From Tumebacillus avium (GTDB lineage Bacteria; Bacillota; Bacilli; Tumebacillales; Tumebacillaceae): DNA of 64,000 nucleotides. The stretch lies in NCBI RefSeq assembly GCF_002162355.1, contig NZ_CP021434.1, positions 2,910,001 through 2,974,000 of the forward strand, given 5' to 3'. Of the stretch, positions 31,871-40,880 are shown piece after piece. A program made the translations under genes and the position numbers. How positions within the stretch are numbered: position 1 is the stretch's first letter; the number at the start of each line of letters is the position of its first letter. The notes below the pieces were generated by a model. It was not told where the DNA came from, did not search any database, and saw only the letters and a list, made by a program, of their open reading frames with translations.

Positions 31871-33043
31871 ATGAAACGTGATGAAGACCGAAAGCGGCGC
31901 TTTCGCTACTATACGCTGAATTTTTCCGGGCATAAGGCCCGCACGACGATCGTGACGATGACGCTGGCGGTGGCCGCGTTTGCGATCATCACCGGGATTC
32001 TCTCGGTGCAACTGATCGCAGGCGCCGGGCAAAAAGGCATCGCCGGCCGAATTCTGCACAGCATCTCCGGGCAGTCGCTGGGGACGATGCTGTCCCAGGA
32101 GATCCCGATGTTTGCCTCCTCGGTGCCGGCGGCAAAGACGGCCGAAGCCAACCCGTATCCGAAAGGCATTGCCAACATGCTGCTCTATGTGTTTACCGAC
32201 ATTGATACAACCAATCCGCTGACCTTGCTCGGCTATCAGATTCCCGGCATGGCGGTCGCAGATTTTAAACTTTTGACGCCCGACCCGGCGTATGACACGC
32301 CGCCATCCGATCATGACTTCGGCGAACTGCCGCCGAACTTAAACCCCAAACCGCGTGAAAAAGTAGAACCTGTGAAAAGCGACAAGCCGCAGGTCTATGT
32401 GTACCATTCGCACAACCGGGAGTCGTTCTTGCCGGACATCGGGAAGACCAATCCCAGCCTCGCCTATGACGGCAAAAAGAACATCGAGCAGGCCGGCAAA
32501 TGGCTGCTCGGCGAGTTGCAGACCGCCGGGATTCAAGGGATGCAGACGACGGAGGACTACTGGCAGTTCCCGTTTGAAGATGCGTATGACTTCTCGCGCA
32601 AGACGGTGGAAAAAGTGCTTGGCGAACAGCAGGATCTCAAGCTGGTCTATGACATTCACCGCGATGCCGGGGAGCGTGAAGCGACAACGCGCAAAGTGAA
32701 CGGCGAAGATTATGCGGCCGTGTACTGGATCGTCGGCGGAGGCAACCCGAACTACAAGAAAAACGCCGAAGTGGCGACCAAGCTGGACGGCTATTTGAAA
32801 CAGATGTATCCGGGGCTGTCCCGCGGGGTGTGGGCGCGGCCGTACAATGCGAATTTTGACACGCGCTACAACCAGGACCTCAGCCCGAACATGGTGCTGA
32901 TCGAGATCGGCGGCCCGTACAACACGCTGGCCGAAGTCGAGCGCACGTCAAAAGCGCTGGCCAAAGTGACGGAAGCGTATCTGAAAGAGCTGGCCCAAGC
33001 GGACTCCGGCGTGAAGGTCGAGGAAGTTCCGGCACAAAAGTAG
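31871..33043 (+). CDS. spoIIP: Stage II sporulation protein P
   Basis: The protein has 390 residues. A basic N-terminus and one membrane helix (about 24-45) anchor an exported amidase/endopeptidase domain: YVYHSHNRESFLP (zinc His and Glu), LVYDIHRDAGERE (His), and LIEIGGPYNTLAEVERTS (catalytic Glu). With SpoIID and SpoIIM it thins septal peptidoglycan so the mother cell membrane can engulf the forespore. It is flanked by a sigma-E-type promoter upstream and yqxA downstream, the Bacillus order. Confidence 0.95.
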   Translation: MKRDEDRKRRFRYYTLNFSGHKARTTIVTMTLAVAAFAIITGILSVQLIAGAGQKGIAGRILHSISGQSLGTMLSQEIPMFASSVPAAKTAEANPYPKGIANMLLYVFTDIDTTNPLTLLGYQIPGMAVADFKLLTPDPAYDTPPSDHDFGELPPNLNPKPREKVEPVKSDKPQVYVYHSHNRESFLPDIGKTNPSLAYDGKKNIEQAGKWLLGELQTAGIQGMQTTEDYWQFPFEDAYDFSRKTVEKVLGEQQDLKLVYDIHRDAGEREATTRKVNGEDYAAVYWIVGGGNPNYKKNAEVATKLDGYLKQMYPGLSRGVWARPYNANFDTRYNQDLSPNMVLIEIGGPYNTLAEVERTSKALAKVTEAYLKELAQADSGVKVEEVPAQK

Positions 33044-33107
33044 GGTATAGAGGAAGCTTTTGGCTGGGGATACTGATGTACCAAGGGATGAGAGAGGAGT
33101 TGAGCGT

Positions 33108-33467
33108 ATGTTGAAAAACGCAATCGAACAAACCGCTCTGTACGGCGTGTTGCTGGTGCTCCTGGCGCTGATGGTGCTGTTTGGCATCGCGACGGCGGAA
33201 AAAGGCGTAAACTCGCTCGTCGGTACGGACGATCCTCAGGCGCTGGCCGTGCAAAGCACCAAGAGCGGAGAAGTCGACCTGAAGATCCTCGGCAAAAATG
33301 TCCCCGGCACCAAAGTGCCGTGGGCAGATGAGCTGAGCAACTCGCTGGAGGGCCGTGAAAGTGCGGTCGCCGACACGCTGGACGAAGTGTCGATGGACAT
33401 CGGCACCTGGATGCAGGCCGGGGCGCAATCGGTGCTTGGGAAGTTGGAAGAGTGGGTGTTGAAGTAA
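33108..33467 (+). CDS. yqxA: YqxA-family (DUF3679) protein
   Basis: The protein has 119 residues with one membrane helix near the N-terminus (YGVLLVLLALMVLFGIATAEKG) [segment 12-33], then a soluble part with NSLVGTDDPQAL and DTLDEVSMDIGTWMQ. Position directly after spoIIP and before lepA matches yqxA of Bacillus. Function unknown. ATG 33108 is chosen because GAGGAG lies nine bases upstream. A terminator follows 32 bases after the stop. Confidence 0.8.
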   Translation: MLKNAIEQTALYGVLLVLLALMVLFGIATAEKGVNSLVGTDDPQALAVQSTKSGEVDLKILGKNVPGTKVPWADELSNSLEGRESAVADTLDEVSMDIGTWMQAGAQSVLGKLEEWVLK

Positions 33468-33498
33468 ACTGTGAAGCAAACCCTTGAAGTAAACATCA

Positions 33499-33531
33499 CA
33501 AAGCTCTGCAGATCGCTGCAGGGCTTTTTTC
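33499..33531 (+). terminator. Rho-independent terminator
   Basis: AAAGCTCTGCAG pairs with CTGCAGGGCTTT; T run follows. Ends the spoIIP-yqxA operon. Confidence 0.9.
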
Positions 33532-33591
33532 TTGTCTTCAAAAGTTCCCAACATTGTGCTGGTAAAGTAGGGGGCAAAGGAGGCGGATGAA

Positions 33592-34110
33592 ATGGCAAAA
33601 AAACTTACGCTCAAGCAGAAAAACTGGCTGTTGTCGCTGCATCTCTTGTTTATCGTCGCGTGGATGGGCGGCGCGATGTGCATGCTGGTGCTGGGAATCT
33701 ACGGCTTGAATGTGGAAGCAGGCGAACGATTGGCTTTTACGTATGAGATCATGCATGTGGTGGATGAAGCGATGCTGAAATATTCGGCGCTGGGGACGCT
33801 GTTCACCGGCGTGCTCTTGTCGGTGAAAACGCATTGGGGCCTGACGAAGCATTATTGGATCATCGTCAAGGAAGTGGTGACGGCGGGGCTGATCATGCTT
33901 GGGATTTTCGGGCTTTCGAACTGGCTTGGCGAATCGGTGTTGATCGCGGGGGCAGAAAAAGCGGCGGCGCTGCAAAACGATGACTTCGTGCTGAACAGCA
34001 GGCGGCTGGTCGGCGGAGCGGCGATCAACATCATCTGGATGTTTGTGCTGATCGCCATCTCGTACTTTAAACCGTGGGGCAAGCGGAAAGAGCGGAAGAA
34101 GCAGGCGTAG
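33592..34110 (+). CDS. Four-helix membrane protein, DUF2269/CopD-like
   Basis: The protein has 172 residues and four predicted membrane helices (about 14-34, 63-80, 89-110, 138-157). His17 in the first helix (LSLHLLFIVAWMGGAM) and His55 before the second, together with WMGG, resemble CopD/DUF2269-type small membrane proteins, some of which bind haem or copper. The C-terminus is basic. Function is not assigned. It is a single gene converging on the Lrp-type regulator with only one base between them. Confidence 0.65.
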   Translation: MAKKLTLKQKNWLLSLHLLFIVAWMGGAMCMLVLGIYGLNVEAGERLAFTYEIMHVVDEAMLKYSALGTLFTGVLLSVKTHWGLTKHYWIIVKEVVTAGLIMLGIFGLSNWLGESVLIAGAEKAAALQNDDFVLNSRRLVGGAAINIIWMFVLIAISYFKPWGKRKERKKQA

Positions 34111-34111
34111 G

Positions 34112-34525
34112 CTACTTGATCTGGTTCATCGACATGTTGACGCGGCAGTTGCCGAACTGCAGCAACTCGTCTAAGAAACGGACCACGTCGTCTTGCGAAG
34201 GGACGTTGATCTTCAGCCAGTAGCAGCCTTCGCCGCTGATCAGGTGCGCTTCGCTCACAAAGGTCTTGGTTTTCAGAAACGTGTGGAACGACTTGTGATT
34301 GGTGCAGGTCATGAACATGGTGATCAGCGCGGTGACGGAGTTGCCCAGTTTCGCCTCGTCGGTGGAGATGGTAAATCCTTTGATGATGCCGGCGTCTTCC
34401 ATCTTGCGGATGCGGGCGGAGACGGCCTGGCCGGTCAAGTGCACGAGTTCGCCGATCTCTTTCCATTGCCGGCGGGAGTCTTCTTTTAAAAAGTGCAGAA
34501 TCTGCAGATCCAGTTCATCGATCAT
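34112..34525 (-). CDS. Lrp/AsnC-family transcriptional regulator
   Basis: The protein has 137 residues. N-terminal winged HTH: DELDLQILHFLKEDSRRQWKEIGELVHLTGQAVSARIRKMEDAGIIKGF (in two halves around residues 3-50) is the AsnC signature. The C-terminal RAM ligand-binding domain follows (ALITMFMTCTNHKSFHTFLK, SGEGCYWLKINVPS). It is divergent from the MBL gene at 34651. The 125-bp gap has an imperfect inverted repeat GCGGCG-N8-CGCCGC (34562-34581), a candidate site. Confidence 0.88.
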   Translation of the reverse strand: MIDELDLQILHFLKEDSRRQWKEIGELVHLTGQAVSARIRKMEDAGIIKGFTISTDEAKLGNSVTALITMFMTCTNHKSFHTFLKTKTFVSEAHLISGEGCYWLKINVPSQDDVVRFLDELLQFGNCRVNMSMNQIK

Positions 34526-34650
34526 TGGCTGGCACCATCCTTTTCATCGTGAAAGCGATTGGCGGCGAACGCTTACGCCGCAATATGGAATCGTTCTGTT
34601 TTTCCCGATATGCTTGAAGAAACGAAAACAGTATAGAGGGGAAGTTGTTT

Positions 34651-35406
34651 ATGAACATTCAATTGATTCGCCACGCCACCTTGCTGATCACGGTGAACGG
34701 ACGCAACATTTTGGTCGACCCGATGCTGGGCGAGGTCGGCAGCATGCCGCCGATTCCGAAGACGGCCAACCAGGTGCCGAATCCGACGGTGCAGTTGCCG
34801 GAGAGCTTTGATCTGCAGCAGTTGCAACAGTTGGACGCGGTGCTGATCACACATACGCACGCCGACCATTTTGACGAAGCGGCCGTTCAGCTTTTGCCAA
34901 AAGGGCTGCCGGTGTTTTGCCAAAGAGAAGATGTGCAGAAGCTGCAAGAGGCAGGGTTTACGGACGTTCGGCCGGTCGCTGAGTCTGTGGTTTGGGAAAA
35001 CATTACCATGCACAGAACAAACGGGCAACATGGAACTGGTGAAATCGGCAAACTGATGGGCATCGTCTCCGGGTTTGTCCTGCAGACGGACGAGGAGCCA
35101 TCGCTTTACATTGCCGGGGATACGATCTGGTGCTCCGATGTCGAGGAGGCGCTCGACGCGTATCGTCCGGACATCACCGTCCTGTTTGCAGGCGGCGCAC
35201 AGTTCCTGCAAGGCGGCCCGATCACCATGACCAAGGAAGATGTCGAAAAGGTCTGCCTGCATGCCCCGTACACCCGCGTCCTGCCGGTGCATCTGGAAGC
35301 GATCAACCATTGCGGGCTGACGCGAGAGGAACTGCGCGGCTATCTCGCGGGAAAAGGGCTGGAATCGCAAGTTGTGATCCTGCAGGACGGCGAAACGGCG
35401 CTCTAA
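34651..35406 (+). CDS. MBL-fold metallohydrolase (UlaG/UPF0173-like)
   Basis: The protein has 251 residues. It starts MNIQLIRHATLLITVNGRNILVDP, typical of the UlaG/UPF0173 group. Zinc motif is THTHADHFD (about 70-78), with YIAGDTIW (Asp) and LPVHLEAINHC (His) later. Members hydrolyse lactones or phosphoesters; no substrate is evident. ATG 34651 has GAGGGGAAG upstream. The divergent Lrp-type gene is its probable regulator, by position only. Confidence 0.82.
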   Translation: MNIQLIRHATLLITVNGRNILVDPMLGEVGSMPPIPKTANQVPNPTVQLPESFDLQQLQQLDAVLITHTHADHFDEAAVQLLPKGLPVFCQREDVQKLQEAGFTDVRPVAESVVWENITMHRTNGQHGTGEIGKLMGIVSGFVLQTDEEPSLYIAGDTIWCSDVEEALDAYRPDITVLFAGGAQFLQGGPITMTKEDVEKVCLHAPYTRVLPVHLEAINHCGLTREELRGYLAGKGLESQVVILQDGETAL

Positions 35407-35483
35407 CTTTGCCCAGTGGTACTCCCCTGACTTATCGTGTATAATGATGGGCAGTATGCTTGACGAATGAAGGAGTGCACTTG

Positions 35484-37292
35484 ATGGACGCCAAGAAACG
35501 CCAGGAGAAGATCCGCAATTTCTCGATTATTGCACATATCGACCACGGGAAGTCCACGCTGGCTGACCGTATTTTGGAATATACCGGCGCGATTACCTCT
35601 CGCGAAATGCAAGACCAGTTGCTCGATAACATGGATATTGAGCGGGAGCGCGGGATCACGATCAAATTGCAATCGGTCCGCTTGAACTACAAGGCCAAAG
35701 ACGGGGAAGAGTACATCCTGCACCTGATCGACACGCCGGGACACGTCGACTTCACTTATGAAGTATCGCGTTCCCTCGCGGCTTGCGAAGGCGCGCTGCT
35801 CGTCGTCGACGCGGCGCAGGGCATCGAAGCGCAGACGCTGGCGAACGTCTATCTGGCGCTGGACAACGATCTGGAGATCGTGCCGGTCGTCAACAAGATC
35901 GACTTGCCGTCCGCTGAGCCGGAGCGCGTGAAACAAGAGATCGAAGATGTGATCGGCCTCGACGCATCGGACGCGGTGCTGGCTTCTGCGAAGTCGGGCA
36001 TCGGCATTCAGGACATCCTGGAGCAGATCGTGGAGAAAGTTCCGGCTCCGCAAGGCGACCCGAACGCTCCGCTGCAGGCGCTGATCTTCGACTCGCACTT
36101 TGACCCGTACAAAGGCGTTATCGTCCAGATTCGGATCATCAACGGCACCTTGAAAGCGGGCATGAAAGTCCGCATGATGGCGACTGGCGCAGAGTACGAA
36201 GTGGTGGAGTGCGGCATGCTGTCGCCGCGAGCAACTCCGGTTAACGCACTGATGGTCGGCGATGTCGGCTACTTCCACGCTTCGATCAAGAACGTGCGTG
36301 ACACTCGTGTCGGCGACACGGTCACGCTGGTTGAAGATCCGGCGCAAGAAGCCTTGCCGGGCTATCGCGGGATCAACCCGATGGTGTTCTGCGGACTCTA
36401 TCCGGTCGACACCGGTGATTACAACGACCTGCGCGACGCGCTGGAGAAGATGGAGCTGAACGACGCGGCGCTGAAATACGAGCCGGAAACGTCGACGGCG
36501 CTGGGCTTCGGCTTCCGCTGCGGATTCCTCGGCCTCCTGCACATGGAGGTTATCCAAGAGCGTTTGGAGCGCGAGTTCGACCTGACGCTGATCACGACCG
36601 CACCGTCCGTTGTCTACCACGTGTACACGACGAACGGCGAGAAGATCGAGATCGACAACCCGTCGAAAATGCCGGACGTGCAGCGCATCGAGCGCATCGA
36701 AGAGCCGTACGTGAAGGCATCGGTCATCGTACCGAAAGACTTTGTCGGCACCGTCATGGAGCTTTGCCAGGAGAAGCGCGGCAACTTCATCGACATGACT
36801 TACCTCGACGCGAACCGCGTCACGCTGGTCTACGAAGTGCCGCTGACCGAGATCGTCTATGATTTCTTCGACCGCTTGAAGTCGAGCACGAAAGGCTACG
36901 CGTCGTTCGACTACGAGCTGATCGGCTACCGCGCTTCGCAACTGGTCAAGATGGACGTGCTCCTGAACAACGAATCGATCGACGCCTTGTCGATCATCGT
37001 CCACAGAGACAAAGCATACGGCCGCGGCCGCTCCTTGTGCGAGAAGCTGAAAGAGCTGATCCCGCGCCAGATGTTCGAAGTGCCGATCCAAGCGGCGATC
37101 GGACAGAAGGTCATTGCCCGGGAAACGATCAAAGCGATTCGCAAGAACGTTCTCGCCAAATGTTACGGCGGTGACATCTCGCGGAAACGCAAGCTGCTCG
37201 ACAAGCAAAAAGAAGGTAAAAAGCGCATGAAGCAAGTCGGTTCTGTCGAAGTGCCGCAGGAAGCGTTTATGGCGGTGCTGAAGATCGAGTAG
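35484..37292 (+). CDS. lepA: Elongation factor 4 (LepA)
   Basis: The protein has 602 residues, full length. The GTPase G1 loop [11 protein letters not shown]2 GITI, G3 DTPGHVDF and G4 NKIDLP are intact. The LepA C-terminal domain is marked by [27 protein letters not shown] (two adjoining motifs) near residue 555-580. LepA acts on ribosomes in initiation/back-translocation contexts. ATG 35484 is preceded by AAGGAG. A TATAAT at 35440-35445 is a probable -10 with a poor -35. Confidence 0.97.
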   Translation: MDAKKRQEKIRNFSIIAHIDHGKSTLADRILEYTGAITSREMQDQLLDNMDIERERGITIKLQSVRLNYKAKDGEEYILHLIDTPGHVDFTYEVSRSLAACEGALLVVDAAQGIEAQTLANVYLALDNDLEIVPVVNKIDLPSAEPERVKQEIEDVIGLDASDAVLASAKSGIGIQDILEQIVEKVPAPQGDPNAPLQALIFDSHFDPYKGVIVQIRIINGTLKAGMKVRMMATGAEYEVVECGMLSPRATPVNALMVGDVGYFHASIKNVRDTRVGDTVTLVEDPAQEALPGYRGINPMVFCGLYPVDTGDYNDLRDALEKMELNDAALKYEPETSTALGFGFRCGFLGLLHMEVIQERLEREFDLTLITTAPSVVYHVYTTNGEKIEIDNPSKMPDVQRIERIEEPYVKASVIVPKDFVGTVMELCQEKRGNFIDMTYLDANRVTLVYEVPLTEIVYDFFDRLKSSTKGYASFDYELIGYRASQLVKMDVLLNNESIDALSIIVHRDKAYGRGRSLCEKLKELIPRQMFEVPIQAAIGQKVIARETIKAIRKNVLAKCYGGDISRKRKLLDKQKEGKKRMKQVGSVEVPQEAFMAVLKIE

Positions 37293-37310
37293 GCTTTTGT
37301 CAGAAAATTT

Positions 37311-37339
37311 AAGACGTCCTTTGCGGGACGTCTTTTTTT
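37311..37339 (+). terminator. Rho-independent terminator
   Basis: AAGACGTCC and GGACGTCTT stem, seven T follow. Confidence 0.9.
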
Positions 37340-37388
37340 CATGGTACAATAGCAGGAACCAATTGGGTTAGGAAAAGGGGTACACGGG

Positions 37389-38708
37389 ATGGCTGAACGA
37401 GAAAAACGCGAAATGGACAAGCAACAGGTAGATGAGATGTTGCGTTACATAGAAGACTTGATGGCAGAAGAGAACTACGAAAAGGCACAGGACGTGCTGC
37501 ACACGGCGATGCGTTCCGATCTGTTTGACATCCGCATCTACGAGCGCTATTCGTTTGTTCTGCGCATGATGGATCTGGACAAAGGCGCAGAAGTGTTCGA
37601 GAACTGCGTGATGAATCAAGGCGACCCGGAAGTGTTTTACAAAGCGGCGCACACGCTGATGGCCGACAAGCAGTTTGGCCCGGCGCTCAACCCGCTGTCC
37701 CGCGTCATCGAGCTGGTGCCGATGGCGGCGAACGCGGTGTTTGAGCTGGGCTACTGCCTGATGAAAGAGTTCCATCTGCAAGAGGCATTGGAAAACTTCA
37801 AGCACGCGCATGAGATGGCTCCGTCGCCGAACACGGCGTTTTACGTCGGCTATCTGAGCATGCTGCTCGGCGACCTCGACGCGACGAAAGGCGTTGTGCC
37901 GTTTATCGAGGAAGAATACCAAAAGGCAGCGCAGGAGCCGGTCACGCTGAACATTCTCAAAGGCATGATCGAGCGCTATGAAGCGTTCCCGCCGCGCGAG
38001 AACAATGTGCGCGACTGGCATTTCGTGCAGTACGGCACACCGCTCTTGCGCCTGTCCGATGAGGATCTGGAGAAGCCGACCGAGCTGAACGGCCGTTATG
38101 TGTTTATCAACTACGGCTTCCTGAACGTGGCGATCGTGCTGGAAACGTTCCGCCGCATGGTGCAGGAAGTGCCGGGCTTTACGAAATTCGACTACATCGT
38201 GCCGACTTCGATGACCGCAGCGCCGATCGCGTTTGCTCTGTCGGAGATGCTGGGCGTGCAACTCGCCAACCCGCAGGCGCTGGAATCGCCGATGAAAGGG
38301 CTGGTCGTGGCCTCCTGGACAAACGAAGTGGACATGATCGCGCCGCGCATCGCCAACAACCCCAACGTCACGCTGTTCTCGTTTGCCCTCGGCTTCACCC
38401 AGCAGGCCGCGCTCTGCCCGGAACTGGTCGGCTATCTCGACCAGGCGCACCGCATGCCGTGGGAAGAGACGATGCAAGTGACGGAGACGGGCGAACGCAA
38501 GCTGCGCCCGGCGATGACCGCGCCGCCGGAAGTGATTGGACATGCGATTCTCGACCGTCTGCAAGCGGTCAATCAGGAAGAGCTCGACCGCGTCATCGAG
38601 TACTACAAAGAGCGGGCCAGCCTGCTGAAGGTCGGCGATAACATCAACTCGCCGCGCCTCGGCTTCCAGATCGAATCGCCGGTACAGTCCCTGCGGATGT
38701 TTGTGTAA
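37389..38708 (+). CDS. TPR-containing protein of unknown function
   Basis: The protein has 439 residues. Residues about 10-190 are helical repeats of TPR type (EENYEKAQDVLHTAMRS, DKQFGPALNPLSRVIELVP, EFHLQEALENFKHAHEMAP). Residues 200-439 form a second domain I do not recognise, with FDYIVPTSMTAAPIAFALSE and KGLVVASWTNEVDMIAPRI looking like alternating strands and helices. It sits between lepA and hemW, and its stop is 14 bp before the hemW start, so the two are probably co-transcribed. No signal peptide or membrane helix. Confidence 0.7.
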   Translation: MAEREKREMDKQQVDEMLRYIEDLMAEENYEKAQDVLHTAMRSDLFDIRIYERYSFVLRMMDLDKGAEVFENCVMNQGDPEVFYKAAHTLMADKQFGPALNPLSRVIELVPMAANAVFELGYCLMKEFHLQEALENFKHAHEMAPSPNTAFYVGYLSMLLGDLDATKGVVPFIEEEYQKAAQEPVTLNILKGMIERYEAFPPRENNVRDWHFVQYGTPLLRLSDEDLEKPTELNGRYVFINYGFLNVAIVLETFRRMVQEVPGFTKFDYIVPTSMTAAPIAFALSEMLGVQLANPQALESPMKGLVVASWTNEVDMIAPRIANNPNVTLFSFALGFTQQAALCPELVGYLDQAHRMPWEETMQVTETGERKLRPAMTAPPEVIGHAILDRLQAVNQEELDRVIEYYKERASLLKVGDNINSPRLGFQIESPVQSLRMFV

Positions 38709-38721
38709 GGAGCAGATGAGG

Positions 38722-39858
38722 ATGCGCGTTTCTTCTTTGTATGTACACATTCCGTTTTGCGCGTCGAAATGCTACTACTGCGATTTCAACTCCTATGTTT
38801 CGACGTCCGATGTGATGGACCGCTATCTCGACGGGCTGGACCGCGAGATGGAGCACGTCGCGGCCGACTATGAACATGACCCGCTGAAGACGGTATTTTT
38901 CGGCGGGGGGACGCCAACGATGTTTGACGCTCGGCAGACGGAGCGGATGATGAAGATGCTCCACCGCTATTTTCCGATGGATGATGGGGTGGAGATCTCC
39001 GTCGAAGCCAATCCGGGCACAGTCGATCTGGACAAGCTGCGCGTGCTGAAAGACCACGGGGCGAACCGGTTGAGCTTTGGTGTGCAGAGCTTTGAGAATG
39101 ACCTTCTGGTCAAGCTCGGGAGGCTGCATGACCGCGATGCCGTTTATCAGTCGTGGGAGCTGGCGCGTCAGGCTGGATTCAACTCGATCAACCTCGACTT
39201 GATGTTTGGCTTGCCGGGCCAGACCTTGGAAGCGCTCGACCGCACACTGCGAGCGTTGATCGATCTGGGGCCGGAGCATGTGTCGTCGTATTCGCTCAAG
39301 GTCGAGGAAGGCACGCCGTTTTACACGTGGCACAACCGGGGGCAGCTGATCCTGCCGCCGGAAGAGGAAGAGACCCAGATGTACCAGATGGTGATCGACG
39401 GGTTCCACCGCGCAGGGTATGAGATGTATGAGATCTCCAACTTCGCCAAGCCGGGGCACCGTTCGCGCCACAATCAGGTCTACTGGCGCAACGAGCCGTA
39501 CATGGCGGTGGGCTCCGGAGCGCACGGTTATGTTGGCGGCACGCGCTACATCAACCAGAAAAATGTGCCGGAGTACATCGAGACCACCGTGCAGGGCAAC
39601 CGCCCCGTCGTCGAACAGGAGTCGATCACTGAGCGGATGCAGCAGGAGGACACGATGATCCTCGGCCTGCGCTTGATGGAAGGCGTGACGTTCGCCCGCT
39701 TCCGGGAGAAGCATGGCGTGGAGATGCAGGATGTGTTTGGGGAGATCATCTCCCGTTTTGAAAAATTCGGCCTGCTGCAGGTCGATCACACCGGCCTGCG
39801 CCTGACGCATCAGGGCATCTTTTTGGCGAACGAAGTGTTTGCGGCGTTTTTGGAATAG
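38722..39858 (+). CDS. hemW: Radical SAM haem chaperone HemW
   Basis: The protein has 378 residues. It starts MRVSSLYVHIPFCASKCYYC, with the radical SAM CxxxCxxC cluster motif plus the HemN/HemW extra Cys (CASKCYYCDF). GGGTPT, VEANPGT, FGVQSF and LMFGLPGQT follow in standard order, and a C-terminal HemN domain (GLRLMEGVTF...VDHTGLRLTHQG) closes it. HemW delivers haem to membrane enzymes rather than oxidising coproporphyrinogen. ATG 38722 has AAGGAG nine bases upstream, a better fit than ATG 38716. Confidence 0.93.
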   Translation: MRVSSLYVHIPFCASKCYYCDFNSYVSTSDVMDRYLDGLDREMEHVAADYEHDPLKTVFFGGGTPTMFDARQTERMMKMLHRYFPMDDGVEISVEANPGTVDLDKLRVLKDHGANRLSFGVQSFENDLLVKLGRLHDRDAVYQSWELARQAGFNSINLDLMFGLPGQTLEALDRTLRALIDLGPEHVSSYSLKVEEGTPFYTWHNRGQLILPPEEEETQMYQMVIDGFHRAGYEMYEISNFAKPGHRSRHNQVYWRNEPYMAVGSGAHGYVGGTRYINQKNVPEYIETTVQGNRPVVEQESITERMQQEDTMILGLRLMEGVTFARFREKHGVEMQDVFGEIISRFEKFGLLQVDHTGLRLTHQGIFLANEVFAAFLE

Positions 39859-39894
39859 GCAGGGCTCGTTTGGTTTGGGAAGAGGGGAAACAGC

Positions 39895-40827
39895 ATGGCA
39901 ATCGGGAAGTTTCCGGAAAAATCGTGGTCGCACTCGCGCGATCAGTTTTTTCAGGAATGTCCGCGCAAGTATTACTACCACTACTACGGCTCGCACAACG
40001 GGTGGCGGGCCGATGCGCCGCAGGAAGCGCAGACGCTGTACCGGCTGAAAAATCTGCTCAACCTCTATCTCTACTTTGGCGAAACGCTGCATGGCGTCGC
40101 CGAGATGTACATCAATCATTGGGAACAAAAAGGCATCGGCTTCCTGCGCGACGACCTCTACCACCGCATCCGCAATCTGCTCAACCAGGCGTTTGTGGAA
40201 TCGCGCGATGCTGCGCAGTGGTGGGAAGCGCCGAAGCGGCGGAAGATGTTTGCGGAGATGTACTACTCGGAGGACAAGCAGTTGCCGAAGCACACGGTCG
40301 GGGAGATCAAAAAGCGGATGGACATCTGCCTTGATCACTTTATGCAGTGTGAGAGCTTGCATGAGGTGATTCGCAACCCGGAGTACCGCCTGGTGGAGTC
40401 GGAGCGTCTGAACACCTTTTTTGTGCAGGGCCACAAAGTCTACGTCAAGCTCGATGCTCTGTACCGGCATGAAGCCGGGCAGTATGTGATCATCGACTGG
40501 AAGACGGGGCTGGAGGATGAGCGCATCGACGAGCAGTTGCAGCTCTATGCGTATTATCTGCACCATGAGCTGGGCGCGCCGCTGGAGAAGATCGAGATCC
40601 GCACCGAGTACTTGCTGTCGGGCAAGTGCCAAAAGGACACGGTCGAGGCGGCCGGGCTGGAAGCGATTGAGCAAAAGATCGTGGACAGCGCGGCGGAGAT
40701 GGACTTGATGCTCGTCGACGCCTTGGCCAACCAGCCGCGGGCGGAGCAGGATTTCCGTCCGGCGGTGGAGGCGCGCATCTGCCGGTATTGCAACTATCGG
40801 CAGGTGTGCACGGTGCAGCACAAGTAA
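39895..40827 (+). CDS. PD-(D/E)XK nuclease with four-cysteine (Fe-S type) site
   Basis: The protein has 310 residues. RecB-family nuclease motifs are KLDALYR (Asp), VIIDWKTG (D-x-K) and DEQLQLYAYYL (Gln/Tyr), all in the order seen in Cas4 and AddB. One Cys near residue 22 (ECPRKYYYHYY) and three at the C-terminus (CRYCNYRQVC) match the Fe-S cluster of Cas4/AddB nucleases. There are no helicase, cas or CRISPR neighbours, so it is a stand-alone nuclease. AT the start, GGGGAAACAGC precedes ATG 39895. A DNA end-processing or repair role is inference. Confidence 0.85.
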   Translation: MAIGKFPEKSWSHSRDQFFQECPRKYYYHYYGSHNGWRADAPQEAQTLYRLKNLLNLYLYFGETLHGVAEMYINHWEQKGIGFLRDDLYHRIRNLLNQAFVESRDAAQWWEAPKRRKMFAEMYYSEDKQLPKHTVGEIKKRMDICLDHFMQCESLHEVIRNPEYRLVESERLNTFFVQGHKVYVKLDALYRHEAGQYVIIDWKTGLEDERIDEQLQLYAYYLHHELGAPLEKIEIRTEYLLSGKCQKDTVEAAGLEAIEQKIVDSAAEMDLMLVDALANQPRAEQDFRPAVEARICRYCNYRQVCTVQHK

Positions 40828-40840
40828 TTTGGACAAAGAA

Positions 40841-40880
40841 AAAGCAGACAGGCTGTTTACGCGGCCTGTCTGCTTCTTTT
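40841..40880. terminator. Bidirectional terminator
   Basis: AGCAGACAGGC pairs with GCCTGTCTGCT; the A run and T run on either side serve both converging genes. It overlaps the last codons of the AbrB-type gene. Confidence 0.88.

Noticed and set aside
39895..40827. Assigning the nuclease as Cas4
   Set aside because: Motifs fit, but no CRISPR context; a general RecB-family label is safer.
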